Under the pieces are notes generated by a model that did no database searches, was not told the origin of the DNA, and saw nothing but the letters and a program-made list of their open reading frames with translations. Source: Blastocladiella emersonii ATCC 22665 (taxonomy: Eukaryota > Blastocladiomycota > Blastocladiomycetes > Blastocladiales > Blastocladiaceae). From it: DNA of 64,000 bases. The position numbers and the translations under genes were made by a program. The DNA lies in NCBI GenBank assembly GCA_025594325.1, contig JANHCV010000006.1, forward strand, positions 558,001-622,000. Reading direction: 5' to 3'. This document shows, in pieces, positions 1 through 11,805 of this stretch. Within the stretch, counting starts at the first letter, position 1. Each line of letters begins with the position of its first letter.

Positions 1-111
1 CCCGCTGAACCGGGGCCACGAATCAAGTCGTCGACACAAAACTGCGAGTGTATGAGAAAGAGTATGTACAGAACCTCGCCACCACCGGCGCCCGAACCGC
101 GCCCACCGACC

Positions 112-2238
112 TCACCGCAACGTGATGAGACTCATCATCTCGGCGTCCTCCTGCGCGCACTGCGCCGCGTACTCCTTACGCTTCGCGCGCACCTCGTCGG
201 GGAAGTGGGTCTTGAGGAGCCGCGTCATGGCGAGGTCCTCGCCACGCACCAGCATCTCGTCGGCGTTATTGTGCGTGATCCCCGTGTCGGCGCGGCACAG
301 CGGGCAGTGCAGCGTGGCCTTGGTCGCGGCGCGCGGGTACCGCATCAGGAACACGCGCGCGGGGAGGCTGAGGGCTGTGGGCGGGACGGTCTCGGGGAGC
401 TCGCGCGGGGTCGGGACCGCGGCCATCATGGTCAGGTGGTGCGCGCACGGGTAGCACATGGCGTGCGAGCACGTCGGGAGGCGGACCGGCGGGTACATGA
501 GCCCGAAACAGACCGGGCACGCGTACGTGTCGAGCAGCGGCGTGATGTTCTCGAGCGTCAGGTTCAGCTCGCCGAGGAGCACGCGCGTGAAGGCGTGCCC
601 GCGCGACTGCAGGAACTGCTGCCCGGCGTCGAGCCGCTGCCACGCGTCGCGCGACGGCAGCAGCGTCTTCTTGTCGTGCTTCTTGAGGATCTTGCGCACC
701 GCCGTGTCGTTGAGCTGCACGAACCGCGACAGACCCAGCATGTTCGTGTTCATCCGCATGAAGTGCGTGAACACGGGCAGACTGCGCTTGTCCTTGAACC
801 CCGCCGACGGGCCGCGGTGCAGCCACCGGATCACGTTCCACACGGGCGGCTTCTTCTGCGGCGCGGGCGGCGCGACAGTGCCGGGGACCGCGGCGGCGGC
901 AGCGGGCGACGCGGGCGACTCGGCGCCGAGCTTCGGGATGGCGTGCACCGAGAGGTTATCGTACTGGAACCCGGGCGTCGCGAGCGCCTGGGCGACGGCG
1001 GCCTGGAACCGGACCATGATATCCGTCACCTCCTCGAGCGACCGTGGCTTCTGCGTCACCGTCAGGAACATGTCGGACTCGAGGTACGCCTTGATGATGC
1101 CGCGCCAGATCTTGTGGTCGCGGCACTCGACGCGCGTCAGGTCGCCGACGAGCCGCACCAGCTCGTTGAGGTCGTCGTGGAAGTGCCGCGCAATGTGGTG
1201 CTGCTGGAAGTCCGACACGCTCGTCAGTGCCGTCGACAGGTACGAGAAGAAATCGGCGTCTGACGGCAGCGGCACCGTGCACGTCCCGTCGGGACCCACC
1301 CGGCAGTCCTTGGACGCCAGCAGCGGCTCGCACAGCGCGCGCGTCGAGTCGTCGACTACGATCACCAGCTGCGAGCCGAACGCCTGGCTCGCCGACGGCG
1401 ACGGCGACGGCGACGGGGTGGGGGTATCGGCCGCGGGAGCGGCGGCGGACGACGGAGCCGCCGCCGTTGCGGTGGTGCTCGGCGACGTGGACGTCACGGA
1501 CGGCGCCGACGCGGTCGAGGCGGTCGCGGCGCGGTCCGAGCCCTCCTCGTCGGACGAAATCGCCGAATCGTGCTCGGCGTCAGCGCCCGCCGCTGCCGCC
1601 GCGCCTGGTGACGTGTTGCGCGTCGCCGAGATGACGTAGGACACCTTGCTCAGGCTGACGGTCGAGACGCGGCGGTGCAGGCCGGGCGCGGGCGGGGCGA
1701 GGCGCGACGGGACGGCAGCGGACGCCGTGGGGGTGCCGAGATCGGCCATCGAGGTCGACTCGTAGGTGATGATGGGCGTGAGAACCGGCGCCGCCGGGGC
1801 GGTCTCCTCGTGCGATGGCGCAATCACGGTGTGGGTCGACGACGACGTCGACGCGTGCGAGCCGCGGCGGCGGGCGGCGGCCGAGTCGGCTGCGGCGGCG
1901 TCGGACTCGGAGACGGTGCCCTCGTCGTCGGTGGCCGTCGAGGCGACGAACGAGGAAATGCTCGAAGCGCGCGACGCGCGGCGGCGGTGCGCGGTGCGGT
2001 GCAGGGCGTCGGCAATGTCGCGGGCCGTGACGTGCTCGGCGGCGGCGTGCGCGACGGGGTCGCCCTCGGTGCGCTCGAGCAGCAGCGCGCGCAGGATGTC
2101 GGGCGACAGACCGCGCGACTCCATGTCCTTGACAATCTTCTTGAGCAGCTTCTTCATGGCCTTGTACGAGAGGACGTGCTCGCGGAGGTCCGGCGGCAGC
2201 GCCTCGCACTCGGTCTCGATGGTGTGGCCGAACTTCAT
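112..2238 (-). CDS. SPX domain-RING finger protein (putative E3 ubiquitin ligase)
   Basis: A 708-aa open frame with no intron. It starts MKFGHTIE, the usual beginning of an SPX domain (inositol pyrophosphate/phosphate sensor), followed by LPPDLREHVLSYKAMKKLLKK. The frame stays open 98 codons upstream, but the SPX start at 2238 is preferred. Residues about 60-290 are Ser/Ala/Thr-rich low complexity that appears to split the SPX helices; later SPX-like helices (HDDLNELVRLV) follow. A C3HC4 RING lies at residues 574-648 (CPVC, CSHAMCYPC, CPLC) with a long loop before the last Cys pair. SPX-RING proteins of fungi act in phosphate homeostasis and ubiquitination; that role is inferred from the family. 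What is seen is the domain order and intact zinc ligands. Confidence 0.85.
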   Translation of the reverse strand: MKFGHTIETECEALPPDLREHVLSYKAMKKLLKKIVKDMESRGLSPDILRALLLERTEGDPVAHAAAEHVTARDIADALHRTAHRRRASRASSISSFVASTATDDEGTVSESDAAAADSAAARRRGSHASTSSSTHTVIAPSHEETAPAAPVLTPIITYESTSMADLGTPTASAAVPSRLAPPAPGLHRRVSTVSLSKVSYVISATRNTSPGAAAAAGADAEHDSAISSDEEGSDRAATASTASAPSVTSTSPSTTATAAAPSSAAAPAADTPTPSPSPSPSASQAFGSQLVIVVDDSTRALCEPLLASKDCRVGPDGTCTVPLPSDADFFSYLSTALTSVSDFQQHHIARHFHDDLNELVRLVGDLTRVECRDHKIWRGIIKAYLESDMFLTVTQKPRSLEEVTDIMVRFQAAVAQALATPGFQYDNLSVHAIPKLGAESPASPAAAAAVPGTVAPPAPQKKPPVWNVIRWLHRGPSAGFKDKRSLPVFTHFMRMNTNMLGLSRFVQLNDTAVRKILKKHDKKTLLPSRDAWQRLDAGQQFLQSRGHAFTRVLLGELNLTLENITPLLDTYACPVCFGLMYPPVRLPTCSHAMCYPCAHHLTMMAAVPTPRELPETVPPTALSLPARVFLMRYPRAATKATLHCPLCRADTGITHNNADEMLVRGEDLAMTRLLKTHFPDEVRAKRKEYAAQCAQEDAEMMSLITLR

Positions 2239-3313
2239 GGTTGGTGAGTGGGTGATTGGTGCAAGAGAGCGAGGGAGGGGCGGGGAGGAGAAGGGCGGCT
2301 CAAGTAGTAGTCGATGCCGGCGAAGCTGGTGGAGGTGGTCGGTCAGACGACCAAGTCGAACGAGTCGGCGGCGGCGGCGAGGTGCAACGGCGGCGCAACA
2401 AGGGCGTGGGAGCGCGGGGAAGAGAGTTTTCTGGTCGGCTGAATGCAATGCATGAGCTTTAGCGCGCCGGGTCGGGTCGACGGCGCTGTTTAGGGGATGA
2501 CGAAGGGCAGGGAGACGAGAGAGGGCAGGCACAAGGCCGACGTCGTGGGTCGCGGTCGACCACTGCGGGGCTTGACCGCCGTCTCAGCTCGCGCACGAGG
2601 GCGCTTTTTTGGACCACGGCGCGGGCCGCGTACACGTTGCCCTGCACGCACGGTGGCCATGGTCACCGCCGGCGACGCGACGCGCTCGTCGACGAGGAGC
2701 CGCAGCCACCGACGCGACGAGGACGACGACGGCGACGTGTGAAGAGGCGGCGCCTCCCCCACACGCACGGCCGCGGCTGCAGCAGCATGGGGCCACGCGC
2801 ACGGCGCCACCGCATGTCTGCATGCAGGAACAGGCAGGTCACTTGACGGTCTTCATCTCCGAATAATTTCGGCTGGAAGCGCGGGGAAGAGAGCGGGCGG
2901 TGACGCGATGGTCGATCTGAGCGGTCACGCCGGCGCGCCCGCGACGCGTCGCGATCAGTGTCTCCCACCGCATGTCTCCCGCGTGCGTGTCCCACGGCCG
3001 TGGTCGGCTCGGATCGGGACGCGTCGGCTTTGGCCTGGCTCGGAAAAAGTGAGTGGGCGGGCTTGACGGCACGTTGTTGTTGGTTGGGTTGGGGCCCGCG
3101 GACGCGTCCGCGGCTGCCACGTCAACGGCTCCGGCATCATCAACAAGCCCGGCCCCGCGACGCGTCCTCGCTCTCTCGGATCCAGCGACCTTGCATGTAT
3201 GAACGGCCCATGAACTTGAATGCACCGCCGCCCGCCCGGCCACCGTCTAACCTACGCGTCCCCGTCGTCAACCCAGACCTCGCATCTCGCATACTACACC
3301 TCGCACCGCCGCC
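2239..3313. other. Intergenic region, no gene recognised
   Basis: About 1.1 kb of GC-rich sequence between the 5' end of the SPX-RING gene and the MAPEG gene, which are divergently arranged. No reading frame here has recognisable protein character. It presumably holds both promoters. Confidence 0.5.
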
Positions 3314-3971
3314 ATGTCGTCCATCGAGATCACGCCCCTCTACGGCTCCGTCCTCGCGCTCTACTCGCTGCGCTGGACCGCCGCGTACGTGCGCGCGGTC
3401 CCCGAGACCGAATACGTTTGCTCTGACCCTCCGCCGCGTCGCTCTAGCATCATCAAGCAGCGTATGACCCACCACGTCTCGCTCGGCGACGGCTCGCAGC
3501 AGTTCCTCCTCGTATGTCGTCGTCGTCCTCGTCGTCGCGACGCGTCTCGTCCTCCCGCTCACCCACCTGCTCCCTCCCCCCACACAGAACTACCTCCAGG
3601 TGCAGCGCAACCACCCGAACGACGTGGCCAAGATCAAGGAGGCCGGCGACCCGTTCAAGTCCAAGTACTGGCCCCTGCTCGTCGCCGTGCGCGCCCACGG
3701 GAACCTGATCGAAACCGCCCCGCTCGTCCTGCTCCTCGCCGCGTTCGCTGAGTACAACGGCGCCGTGTCGTCGACCACGCTGCACCGCGTCCTCGCCGCG
3801 TTCACCGTCGGCCGTATCCTCCACGCCGAGCTCGGCCTCAACGTGAAGAACGTCGGCATCGGGCCCGGCGCGGGGCCCGGCCGCCAGATTGGTATGGCGG
3901 CGACCATGGGCGCGATCGTCACGCTCTCGGTCAAGCTGATTGCTCGGTACTACCAGCGCCGCTGCCAGTAA
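3314..3971 (+). CDS. MAPEG-family membrane protein (two exons)
   Basis: Exons 3314-3511 and 3588-3971, joined in phase 0 across a 76-nt intron (GTATGT...CACACAG), give 193 aa. MAPEG features: four hydrophobic segments, the motif RAHGNLIETAPLVLLL typical of the family around residues 93-108, and RILHAELGL near the third helix. MAPEG proteins are small integral membrane proteins that include glutathione S-transferases and peroxidases and eicosanoid synthases; the substrate here is unknown. The stretch around residues 34-46 (a proline/serine-rich insert at 3416-3447) is unusual for the family and could be a very short unrecognised intron. Start chosen as the first ATG before the hydrophobic N-terminus. 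Confidence 0.8.
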
Positions 3972-4103
3972 GCTGCGTCCGTGTGTGGGTGTTTGTCAAT
4001 GCGTATTAGCTGTATCTGCCGTGTATTCTTTTGCTGGGAGAGGACAAAATAGTGGGAGAGAGAGAGGTGGGTAACTTGGAGAACGAGGACGACGGCGACG
4101 GCA

Positions 4104-5537
4104 TCACGCAAACCCGCCGCGCCGGTGCACGTACGCGACGGACGCGGTCGCGACGAGGCCGACGACGACGCCGACGGATGGCCACCCGGCCCACCCGCTC
4201 TTGACGACCGAGACCCACACGCGGCGCACGATCCAGTGCGGGGACGCCCACCGCGGCCCGCCGCTGCTTCTCGCCACCTCGCTCTCGTTCTGCGCTTGTT
4301 GTGCGGCCGTTGACGGGCCCCACCGCTGCAGGTACTTGGCAAACGCGCGCCCCTCCGGGTCGGGCCGCACCGTGACGACGAGCGCGCGGTGGTCCGACGC
4401 CTCGTACCGGTGGTTGGCCATGGCGCGGTCCGTGACCTCGAGTCCCATGGCCAGCGTCCAGTCGAGCTTGCCGCTGTAGTACCCGCCGTAGTTCTGCAGC
4501 GTCACGTCGCGCACCGCGTCCCACGGCTCGTGGAACCCCGGGTTTCGCGCTGCCTCGACTACGGCGGGCGGGAGGTTCAGCGACAGGAGTGCGGGGTTGA
4601 AGGGCAGGTCCCGCGCCGGCTGCGCCAGCACGTTGCGCGTCAGCCACTCGGCTTCCGTCGAACCGAGCGTCCGCCAACGCATGCTGTCGTTGCAGAAGCT
4701 CGGCGACAGACGCGCGATGCCGTGCGCCATGGTGTTGAGGTCGCCGCTACACGTTCACCGCAGGGTTAGCACCCGCGCCATCAAGAGAGCGGGGCGAGAG
4801 AACGGACCAGATCATCTGATGCGGAAACTGCTTCTGCGTCGCGGCCGCGCGCGCGAGGATCTCCGAGAACTGCGCGACACGCGCGAGCATGCCGCAGAAC
4901 ACCTCGAGGTGGGCCGAGTACACGACGAGCCCGCGGTCGAACCCGCCGCCGACCCGGAACTGCGCGACCAGCGTGCACCGCCCGCCGCGCCGCGGCTCGC
5001 GCTTCTTGTGCCCGTCGCGCTCCCAGTCGAACGCCTGGTACCGGTGCACCAGCGCGTGCGCGTCAAAGTCGAGCCGCGACAGGATCGCGTTCCCGTGCAG
5101 CCCGCCGCCCCCGTCGCGCGGCGAGCGGACCGCCGAGTCGAGCTCGTGGAACTCGGCCGCGAACGCGCACTTCAGCTGCAGCGCCTCGGCGATCTCCCGC
5201 GCGCAGTTGCGTAGGCCCGAGCGAGCGCAGCCAATGTCCTAGACGGCGGGACGAGATAAAGTCAGCGGTAGTCGGCGCGGCGTGTGCGTAGCCTTCGTAC
5301 CAGCTCCTGGAGACACAGAATGTCGGCATTCAGGCCGCGCAGGATCTCGATGACAGCGTCGAGGCAGTACCCGCGCTCAATGTTCCACTGCACGACGCGC
5401 AGGCTCGAGTACGTCGGCCCGCTGCTGCTGTGGTGCCCGCCGCCGGTGCTGCTCGCCGTCGCGGATGGCGGGCGGAAGTCGTACGTGATGACCTCGAACG
5501 GCTGGGCGCCCAGCGCTGGGTCGGCCGAGGCGCGCAT
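4104..5537 (-). CDS. Endonuclease/exonuclease/phosphatase (EEP) family protein with C-terminal membrane anchor
   Basis: Three exons (5301-5537, 4808-5238, 4746-4104) separated by introns of 62 and 61 nt give 436 aa. The EEP catalytic motifs appear in order: WNIERG (Asn52), CLQEL (Glu78), a YSAHLEV strand, GDLN (residues 224-227, created by the second splice), and SDHRAL (Asp341, His342). These Mg-dependent phosphodiesterases include neutral sphingomyelinases, deadenylases and inositol phosphatases; the subfamily cannot be fixed here. A glycine/valine-rich hydrophobic segment close to the C-terminus (VGVVVGLVATASVAYV) followed by HRRGG predicts a tail anchor, which would favour a membrane-lipid substrate. 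The reading frame is kept at both junctions. Confidence 0.8.
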
Positions 5538-6144
5538 GGTCGTTCCAGAGGTAGCGCGGTGCGTGATGCGAGGAGAGGGGAGAGGGAGGGAAGAGCGACA
5601 CGAGAAGGGGTCGGTCGATCGGCGAGCTGAGGATCAGCCGGAGCCCGGATGAAGAGGCCGGCGGCGAGGGTTCACGCTCGCAGCTGCGAGTCGACAGAAT
5701 GGTGCGGTGGCGCAGTCGAGGAGGAGGGCCAGGGAGACCCAGCGAGCGCCGATGATGAAAGGCGGGGAAGGGAGGACGACGGGTGCCGCAGACGTGCGCG
5801 GACAGGACGAGCGGGCAGGGAAGCGCGGGCACTCGATTTCAGTGTCGATGCGTGCGTGAAAACGTGTTACGTTGCAAATGACTGGGCTGTCGTGAGGGTG
5901 GGAGAGGGGAGGGGAGCGGTGGCGCCGACGACGGGAAGCCCGGCCAACGTTGAAAATCGGCGGGCGGCCTTGCCCGGAGCTTCCCCAGCCCCGCGAGCCG
6001 TCTCCGCCGCCACACCACGTCCGTCACATGATATCGCGACGCGTCCGCCGCGCGACTCCTGAGGGAGAAACGCGAGACACGGCGGAATAGTCACGGCGTG
6101 TATTTGCAACGAGATAGGGAAAACGCTCGATGCGGATGGTGCGA
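5538..6144. other. Intergenic region with one copy of the composite promoter element
   Basis: About 600 bp between the start of the EEP gene and the 3' end of F-box unit 1. The only recognisable feature is the TCACATGA...ACGCGTC element at 6024-6045. Confidence 0.5.
6024..6045 (+). promoter_or_regulatory. Composite E-box-like/MCB-like element, copy 1
   Basis: TCACATGAT, then six bases, then ACGCGTC. It lies about 490 bp upstream of the EEP gene and just beyond the 3' end of F-box unit 1. Its flank (GCCACACCACGT...) also matches the unit-1 promoter at 8581-8601, so it may be a duplicated promoter remnant. Confidence 0.4.
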
Positions 6145-8507
6145 TCAGTCCGTGGCGTGGAAGCGCGCACTCAGCTCTCTGAGGTAACCGCTAGACTGAA
6201 ACGCCCTCGGAGCCGTCCGCGCGATTTCTCTCAGCACATCTCTCGGGCTCACGTTGCCCGGGAGGTATTCAATGACGTGGCGCGTCGCCTTGACAACCGT
6301 TTTGGTGCGCCAGATCACATCGACCGCGCCGTCAGGCACGAGCTGCCACACTTTGAGCGGAACAAAGCCCGAACCTTGGATCTCGGAATGCGAAAACATG
6401 TGACTCTCGCCTGCCAGGTAGACGCGAAGCACGACATCAAGGTCGGCGCGGAGCAACCGCTTGACCAGCTCGCGAGCCGGGTACTCGACCCTGTTCGGGC
6501 ACCTGCAAGCCGACTGCTTCGAGAGCCCAACTGTAAGCAGATCGCTGTACAGGTAATCAAAGAGGACGGTAGGTTGAAGCGATGAATCAAGTCCCAGGAG
6601 CCACTCGAGAGTCTCAAAGAAAGCCTTTTGCTCAAAGTAGTTGCACTCGGAGCACGTTATGCTACCGTCGCTGAGCGTGATCGGCCGGCGGTCACAGTCA
6701 CCTTGCAGCTGAGCACGAACCAAGAGGTTGACAAAGTGCGACACGCTGTGCGTATTGATCAGGAATGCGCCCGCTACCTCGCGACCCTCGACTGATTGGG
6801 AGGCGGCAGTCGGAAGCCAGACCATATGCTCCCGCGCGACAAGCTTGTAGTCGTACGGATGCTGCGTAAGAACAAATGCTGCAAGCATAAGTAAGTCGAG
6901 TGGTGGAACATCACAAGGTACAGCAAAGATGCGCGTGGTCATAGCCCCGAGTTGATAAGGAGCGGCGCCGCACTTTGCGTTAACAGCGTCGTTTTGGTCA
7001 TGAAGGGCCTCGGTATGATACAAAAGCTCGACCAGAGATGCTGCAGCCCTGACAAAGTCATTCCCCTAGTAGGCGACGAGCAACACGGATTACGCGTTGC
7101 TGGATCTGCGTGTTGTCCTGGCAGTGCATCGCTCAGAACTTGAGTGTTACAAGGGACGGCTCGTGGTGAGAAGGAGGGTGAAGGTGAAGCACGCAGAACA
7201 CCGTCTCACGTACCCTCAGTCACAATCGTTCGATGGTATCGCCGGGGAACGTGATCAACGACAAAGTCGAGGTACGCGCTCAAGTGCTCGACCATGTCAT
7301 CATGAAGCGCCTTTGCAACGACGACTCCCCACGTCGAGAGGGTTAGCATGCGGTGGTTCATAAGACCGCTGACTACGTGAAGTAAGTCTCTTCCTGGCTC
7401 CCAGTGCCAAACGTGACGAATAATGTCAGCCGTGATGCATGACAGCGTGTTCTCGCCCAGTTCCAGAAAGTTATGGGCGTGTCTGTCCAGTGCTATCGCA
7501 AGAATCGAGGGATTGTCAGAGATACGCGAAACAATCAAATGACGAATTTGCCGATCGATTCCCTCATCCCAGCAGTGCGTCAGGGCCCAGTCAAGTATGT
7601 CATCTTGGTCATCATGTGAGCCTGAGAGCAGCGAGTCGAGAACGTGGGTCGGGACGTCTGGGATCAGCAGCACGCGCTTGACCACGGCGAGATCGAGATC
7701 GGACGTGTCCTCGATTAGAATTGCAAGCAGCTCAGTGTTCGCTTGGATGATGGCGACGACGGCAAGAAAGTCGACCGCACATAGCCACAAATCGGACATC
7801 CCAGCCTGCCCTTTCAGTTCGGGTAGTTTGGCCCAGTTTTGCGCGGAGAGCGCAAGGCAGCCAGACCACGATAGTTGGACTCAAAGCAGCTCGGGTGCAC
7901 ACGCGGAAGGGTCGTCAAGCAGAGACCCCACGAAGTGCGCATCAAAGCGGAGCGAGGCGAGAACCAATAGCTGCAGTTGGCCCCAGCTCGGAAACGACTG
8001 CACACTGGTATGAAACGTTCCGGGATGAACGCTGATAATTCGGTCACCGAAGGACTTCGCATCTCTGCAGCAACCATTGAGTTCGAGCTGGAGAGCAGCC
8101 AAGAGACACTCAGACGCGGACAAGAGAAACGAGGATTCGAGCCGACCAGCAGGGGTCTGGTCTTTGCCATCGCTCCAAAAGCCCAAGTACGGCTGCTCGA
8201 TAGCATAACCGATGGCGCTCTTGAAGAAGCGGCGCCGCGGATCCAGATACCTCTGAAGTGGCGCAGTATCCGCGTCCGCGGGGCGCAACTCGACTGGACG
8301 CGTGACCAGCCATACGCGCTTGACCTCGCGATGTGATGCAATCGAGTAGAGCTCACGACTGGACAAGCAAGTACGCGTGCTCGGCCGAGCGATCGCAAGA
8401 ACGTCGAGCAGGACCTCGGACGGCAGGGCGGCGAACCCCAAGCCCTAGTGATTGACTGTGTTCCCGGAGTCCGATTGCATAATGTTGCTTGTGGTCAGGT
8501 CTTCCAT
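6145..8507 (-). pseudogene. F-box-like paralogue, unit 1 (disrupted)
   Basis: Aligns throughout with unit 2. The start ATG is at 8507. The frame is broken by TAG at 8445-8447 (Ser in unit 2), by TGA at 7881-7883 (Gln in unit 2, within ELL-Q-V), and by one extra G in the run at 7063-7066. The donor GTACGTGAG of the conserved phase-1 intron survives near 7208, and the matching acceptor is near 7120. The F-box-like segment (FAALPSEVLLDVLAIARP) and the C-terminal CSECNYFEQ motif are still readable. Three lesions of different kinds make a pseudogene more likely than sequencing error, although recent decay is implied by the good conservation between them. Confidence 0.75.
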
Positions 8508-8601
8508 GTGCTACGTTTTCTGCTGCACGGTCAGGAGCAGAGAACGGGCGCGCGTGGGACTCGACCTCACCGGCACCGCCAACGCCACACCACGTCGACT
8601 G

Positions 8602-8623
8602 TCACATGATATCGCAACGCGTC
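8602..8623 (+). promoter_or_regulatory. Composite E-box-like/MCB-like element, copy 2 (unit 1 promoter)
   Basis: TCACATGAT-6 nt-ACGCGTC, 95 bp upstream of the unit 1 start codon. Confidence 0.5.
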
Positions 8624-8760
8624 CGCGATCGAGTCCTGAGAAGCGAGGCGCGAGACGCGGTGATATATTCGCAATATGTATTGGAGATGACACGTAAAAT
8701 GCGAGAGGCGAGGCGAACGGCGGCGAACAGACCTTGTGCCTTGTGCGCACAAGCAAGCGA

Positions 8761-11154
8761 TCAGCCCGTCGCGAGATAACGAGCGTACCACTCTTCGGAA
8801 TGCTCATGGAAATCGAACGCATCCGGGGCCACACGGGCAAGCTCGCGCACCATGTCGAGCGGGCTGACGCCATCTGGGAGGTGTTTCATGGCGTGACGCG
8901 CGATCGGCAATATGTGTGGACCCCAAGCAAGCCCGCTGTCGGGAATCATCCGCCAGACTTGGAGCGGAACGATGCCCGAACTTTGGCGTGCATTGCAAGA
9001 GGACCAGTGGGGCCCGCCCATCATGAGGATGCGAAGCATGTCGCCAGGTTTGATGCGAACCAGCGTCTTGACCAGCTCGAGGATCGGGTACTCAACACTG
9101 GTGGAGCAGCTGCAGGTGGACCGCTTCGAGTAGCACGTCGCGAGAAGCGAGTCGTTGAAGACTTGGTCGATGAGCATGCGAAGAGAGCCTTCGGAAATGT
9201 CCAAGTCGAGGCCCAGCAACCATTCAAGCGTCTGGAAGAAGACCCGCTGCTCAAAGTAGTCGCACTGAGAGCAAGTCACGCTACCGTCACTGAGCGGGAT
9301 CGGCCGACTATCACATTCGGCTTGGAGGAGCTGCGTGCGAATCAAAAGGTCGACGAACCGTTCCCCGCTTGGGAAAACTTTCAAGAACTTGTTTGCGGCC
9401 TCGCGAAACTCGGGCGACTGGTGGACGGAAATGAGAAGCCACACAATGTGCTTCTGCATAGTGAGATCAAGATCGGTTTCCGACACTGCAATGAAGTAAT
9501 ACGCGAATATGAGGAGGTCGAGCGGCGAGGCTTCATTCAGCTCTGCGAAGATGCGGACCTTGATTGTGCCGCGCTGGTATCGCTGGGGCTCGGGATGAAA
9601 GACGCTCATTTCGGAGTGAAAGCCGTCAAGTCGTTCAAGTCGGGGTGCAAGCTCCGTTGCAGCAGCCAAGGGAAACTCATCGCCGAGCAGGCGACTGGCA
9701 AAACGGATCGCGCGATGATGCATGGGCGTCTCGTCGCGAAACTCCTCAAGGCACCTCGTAAATGCTAAAGTGGTTCTAGGTTAGCGCAAAGGTGGAGTAC
9801 GCCGAGCAGCAAACCATATACCAGTGCTTGCAATCTCTCGACGCTGCCGCATGGGAGCGTGAGCCGCAACGAAGTCAAGGCAGGCGTGCGAGAAGCCCTC
9901 CACGCTGTCTTGGAGCGCACTTGAAGTCACGAAAGACCACAACGACAAGCTTATCAGACCGTGGGATACTAGATTGGCAAGAACTTCAAGTTTGTCCTCG
10001 TCCAGCTCACGCCGGGAGTACTGACGTGCAACCTGGTCGGCGACATTTGAACGCTGGTTCTCGTCGAGCTTCCGAAATATGTGGGCATGCCGCCCAAGGA
10101 CGAACGGGAGAAAACGCTGGCTGCGAATGACTTGCAAAGCAATCAAATAGCACGTATCTTGATCAATGTGCTCGTTCCAAACATTTGTCATGGCCCAAGA
10201 GAATACGGTTGCTGAGTCGTCGTCGTAAACGAGCAGCGAGTCGAGGACGTAGCTCGTAAACGCTGGAGTGAGGAGCACGCATTTGACCAGATCAAAGTCA
10301 AACGTATGCTCCATCTCGCGAAGAAGCTCGAACAGCAAAGCGTTTCCGTGCGCCATGGCAGTGACGGCGAGAAAATCGGTCAAGCGGAGCCAGATTTCGG
10401 ATGTGTCATCTTTGTCGTCGAGCTGGGGCAACTTGGACGACGTTTGGGCGGAAAGCGCGCAACAACAGGACCACGGAAGGAAGACCTGGAGTAGCTCGGG
10501 AGCAGCAGAGCGAGTATCCTCGATAAGATCCTTGACCAGTCTCGCGTCGAAGTGGAGAGAGGCAAGAAGCAATAGCTGCAGCTGACCCCAGCTGGGGAAC
10601 GCCTGCAGATCATGGTTCCACGCTACGAGATCGATGTCGAGCATCTTGACCTGAAGCGACTCCGGATCCCCGCGACAACCATTAAGATCGAGTTGAACAG
10701 TGGCCAGCAAGCACTTGGAAGCAGCAGAGACGAACGAGAAGTCGAGTTGAACGGCTGGAGTCCAATGTTCGACCTCGAACGCGTCTTCGATGTCGTCCTC
10801 GTCGGAATAGCCGGTTTCGTCCCAAAAGTTTAAGAAAGGCTGCTCAAGCGCATAACCAATCGCGCTCTTGAAGAAGAGCTGCTCTGGGTCGAGGTACAAG
10901 CGAAGCGGCGCAGTGCCCGCGTCCGCAGGCCGCACATCGGCGGCAACCGTGGCCACCCAGACGCACTTGACCACGGTTTGTGACGCGATTGAGTAAAGCT
11001 CACGACTGGACAAGCAAGCGCGCGTGCTCGGCCGAGCGACTGCGAGGACTACGAGCAGGACGTCGGACGGCAGGGCGGCGAACCCCAAGTCCGAGTGGTT
11101 GACTGAGTTTCCGGGGTCCGATTGCATAATGTTGCTTGCGGCTAGGTCTTCCAT
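8761..11154 (-). CDS. F-box-like two-module protein, unit 2 (intact paralogue)
   Basis: Exon 1 11154-9822 and exon 2 9764-8761, joined in phase 1 across a 57-nt intron (GTATATGG, branch-like GCGCTAAC, TTTAG), give 778 aa. Residues 25-60 (FAALPSDVLLVVLAVARP...LSSRELYSIA) look like an F-box, the Skp1-binding module of SCF ubiquitin ligases. The rest of the first half is helical and Leu-rich with repeated (F/L)LAV and W-A-T motifs but no recognised repeat family. The C-terminal module contains CSQC (Cys609, Cys612) and STCSCSTSVEYP, possible metal ligands conserved in all four units. The splice is supported because the sequence around the junction matches that of unit 4. The SCF substrate-receptor role is inference; no other family was recognised. 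Confidence 0.65.
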
Positions 11155-11805
11155 GAGCTACGTTTTCTGCTGCACGGTCAGGAGCGGGAAGCGACCGCGC
11201 GTGGGATTCGGCCTCGGCTGACCGCAGACGCACCTCGTGGGCGCCACGTCACGTTGCTCGTCACATGACATCGGAACGCGTCTCACGGAGTAGGAAGGGA
11301 CCTGCACTGGCAAGCCCGCTCAAAGCATTTTACAGTCTGAATTCGCGAGTAGTTTATTTATGTCGCGAAAAATGAGAGCGAGCAACGAGCGGAACGAGAG
11401 TGGCAGTCAAACGTTGGTGCGGGCAAGCGGACGCAGTCAGTCCTGAGCACATGCGCGATTACTAGGTGTGTGTGCTGCGCACACACTTGGGTCTCAGCTG
11501 TAGCTTTACTTGGCTTCTTACAGTCAGTTTCGAGCGAGGTCCGTCTCGTCGCGCCTGCGCACGGGAACCGCTGCACAGGACCTCGCTCCCCTCGAAGTGA
11601 ACAGCCTCGAACTGTTGGGGACTAGGCAAAGCACAGTCCAGATTTACGTTGCAGGGGTCGGAATGAAGTGAAAGCGAAAAACAACGGAACTCGTCGCGCG
11701 ACGAAAATCGAAAACGGTCACTGAGCCACTCATGTGACCACAAGAGCAAGGTTGATGTGCCTGATAGGTTTCAATTGCTCCCACAGAAACTCAGCTTCGC
11801 TAAAG
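11155..11805. other. Intergenic spacer between F-box units 2 and 3
   Basis: About 650 bp holding the unit 2 promoter on the minus strand, including the composite element at 11261-11282. No other feature was recognised. Confidence 0.5.
11261..11282 (+). promoter_or_regulatory. Composite E-box-like/MCB-like element, copy 3 (unit 2 promoter)
   Basis: TCACATGAC-6 nt-ACGCGTC, about 107 bp upstream of the unit 2 start codon. Confidence 0.5.

Noticed and set aside
52-1639. Long plus-strand frames over the SPX-RING gene
   Set aside because: Arg/His-rich antisense shadows; the minus strand carries conserved SPX and RING residues.
6145-8507. Reading unit 1 as two or three separate real genes
   Set aside because: The pieces align end to end with the single unit 2 gene and are separated only by a stop, an extra G and the conserved intron.
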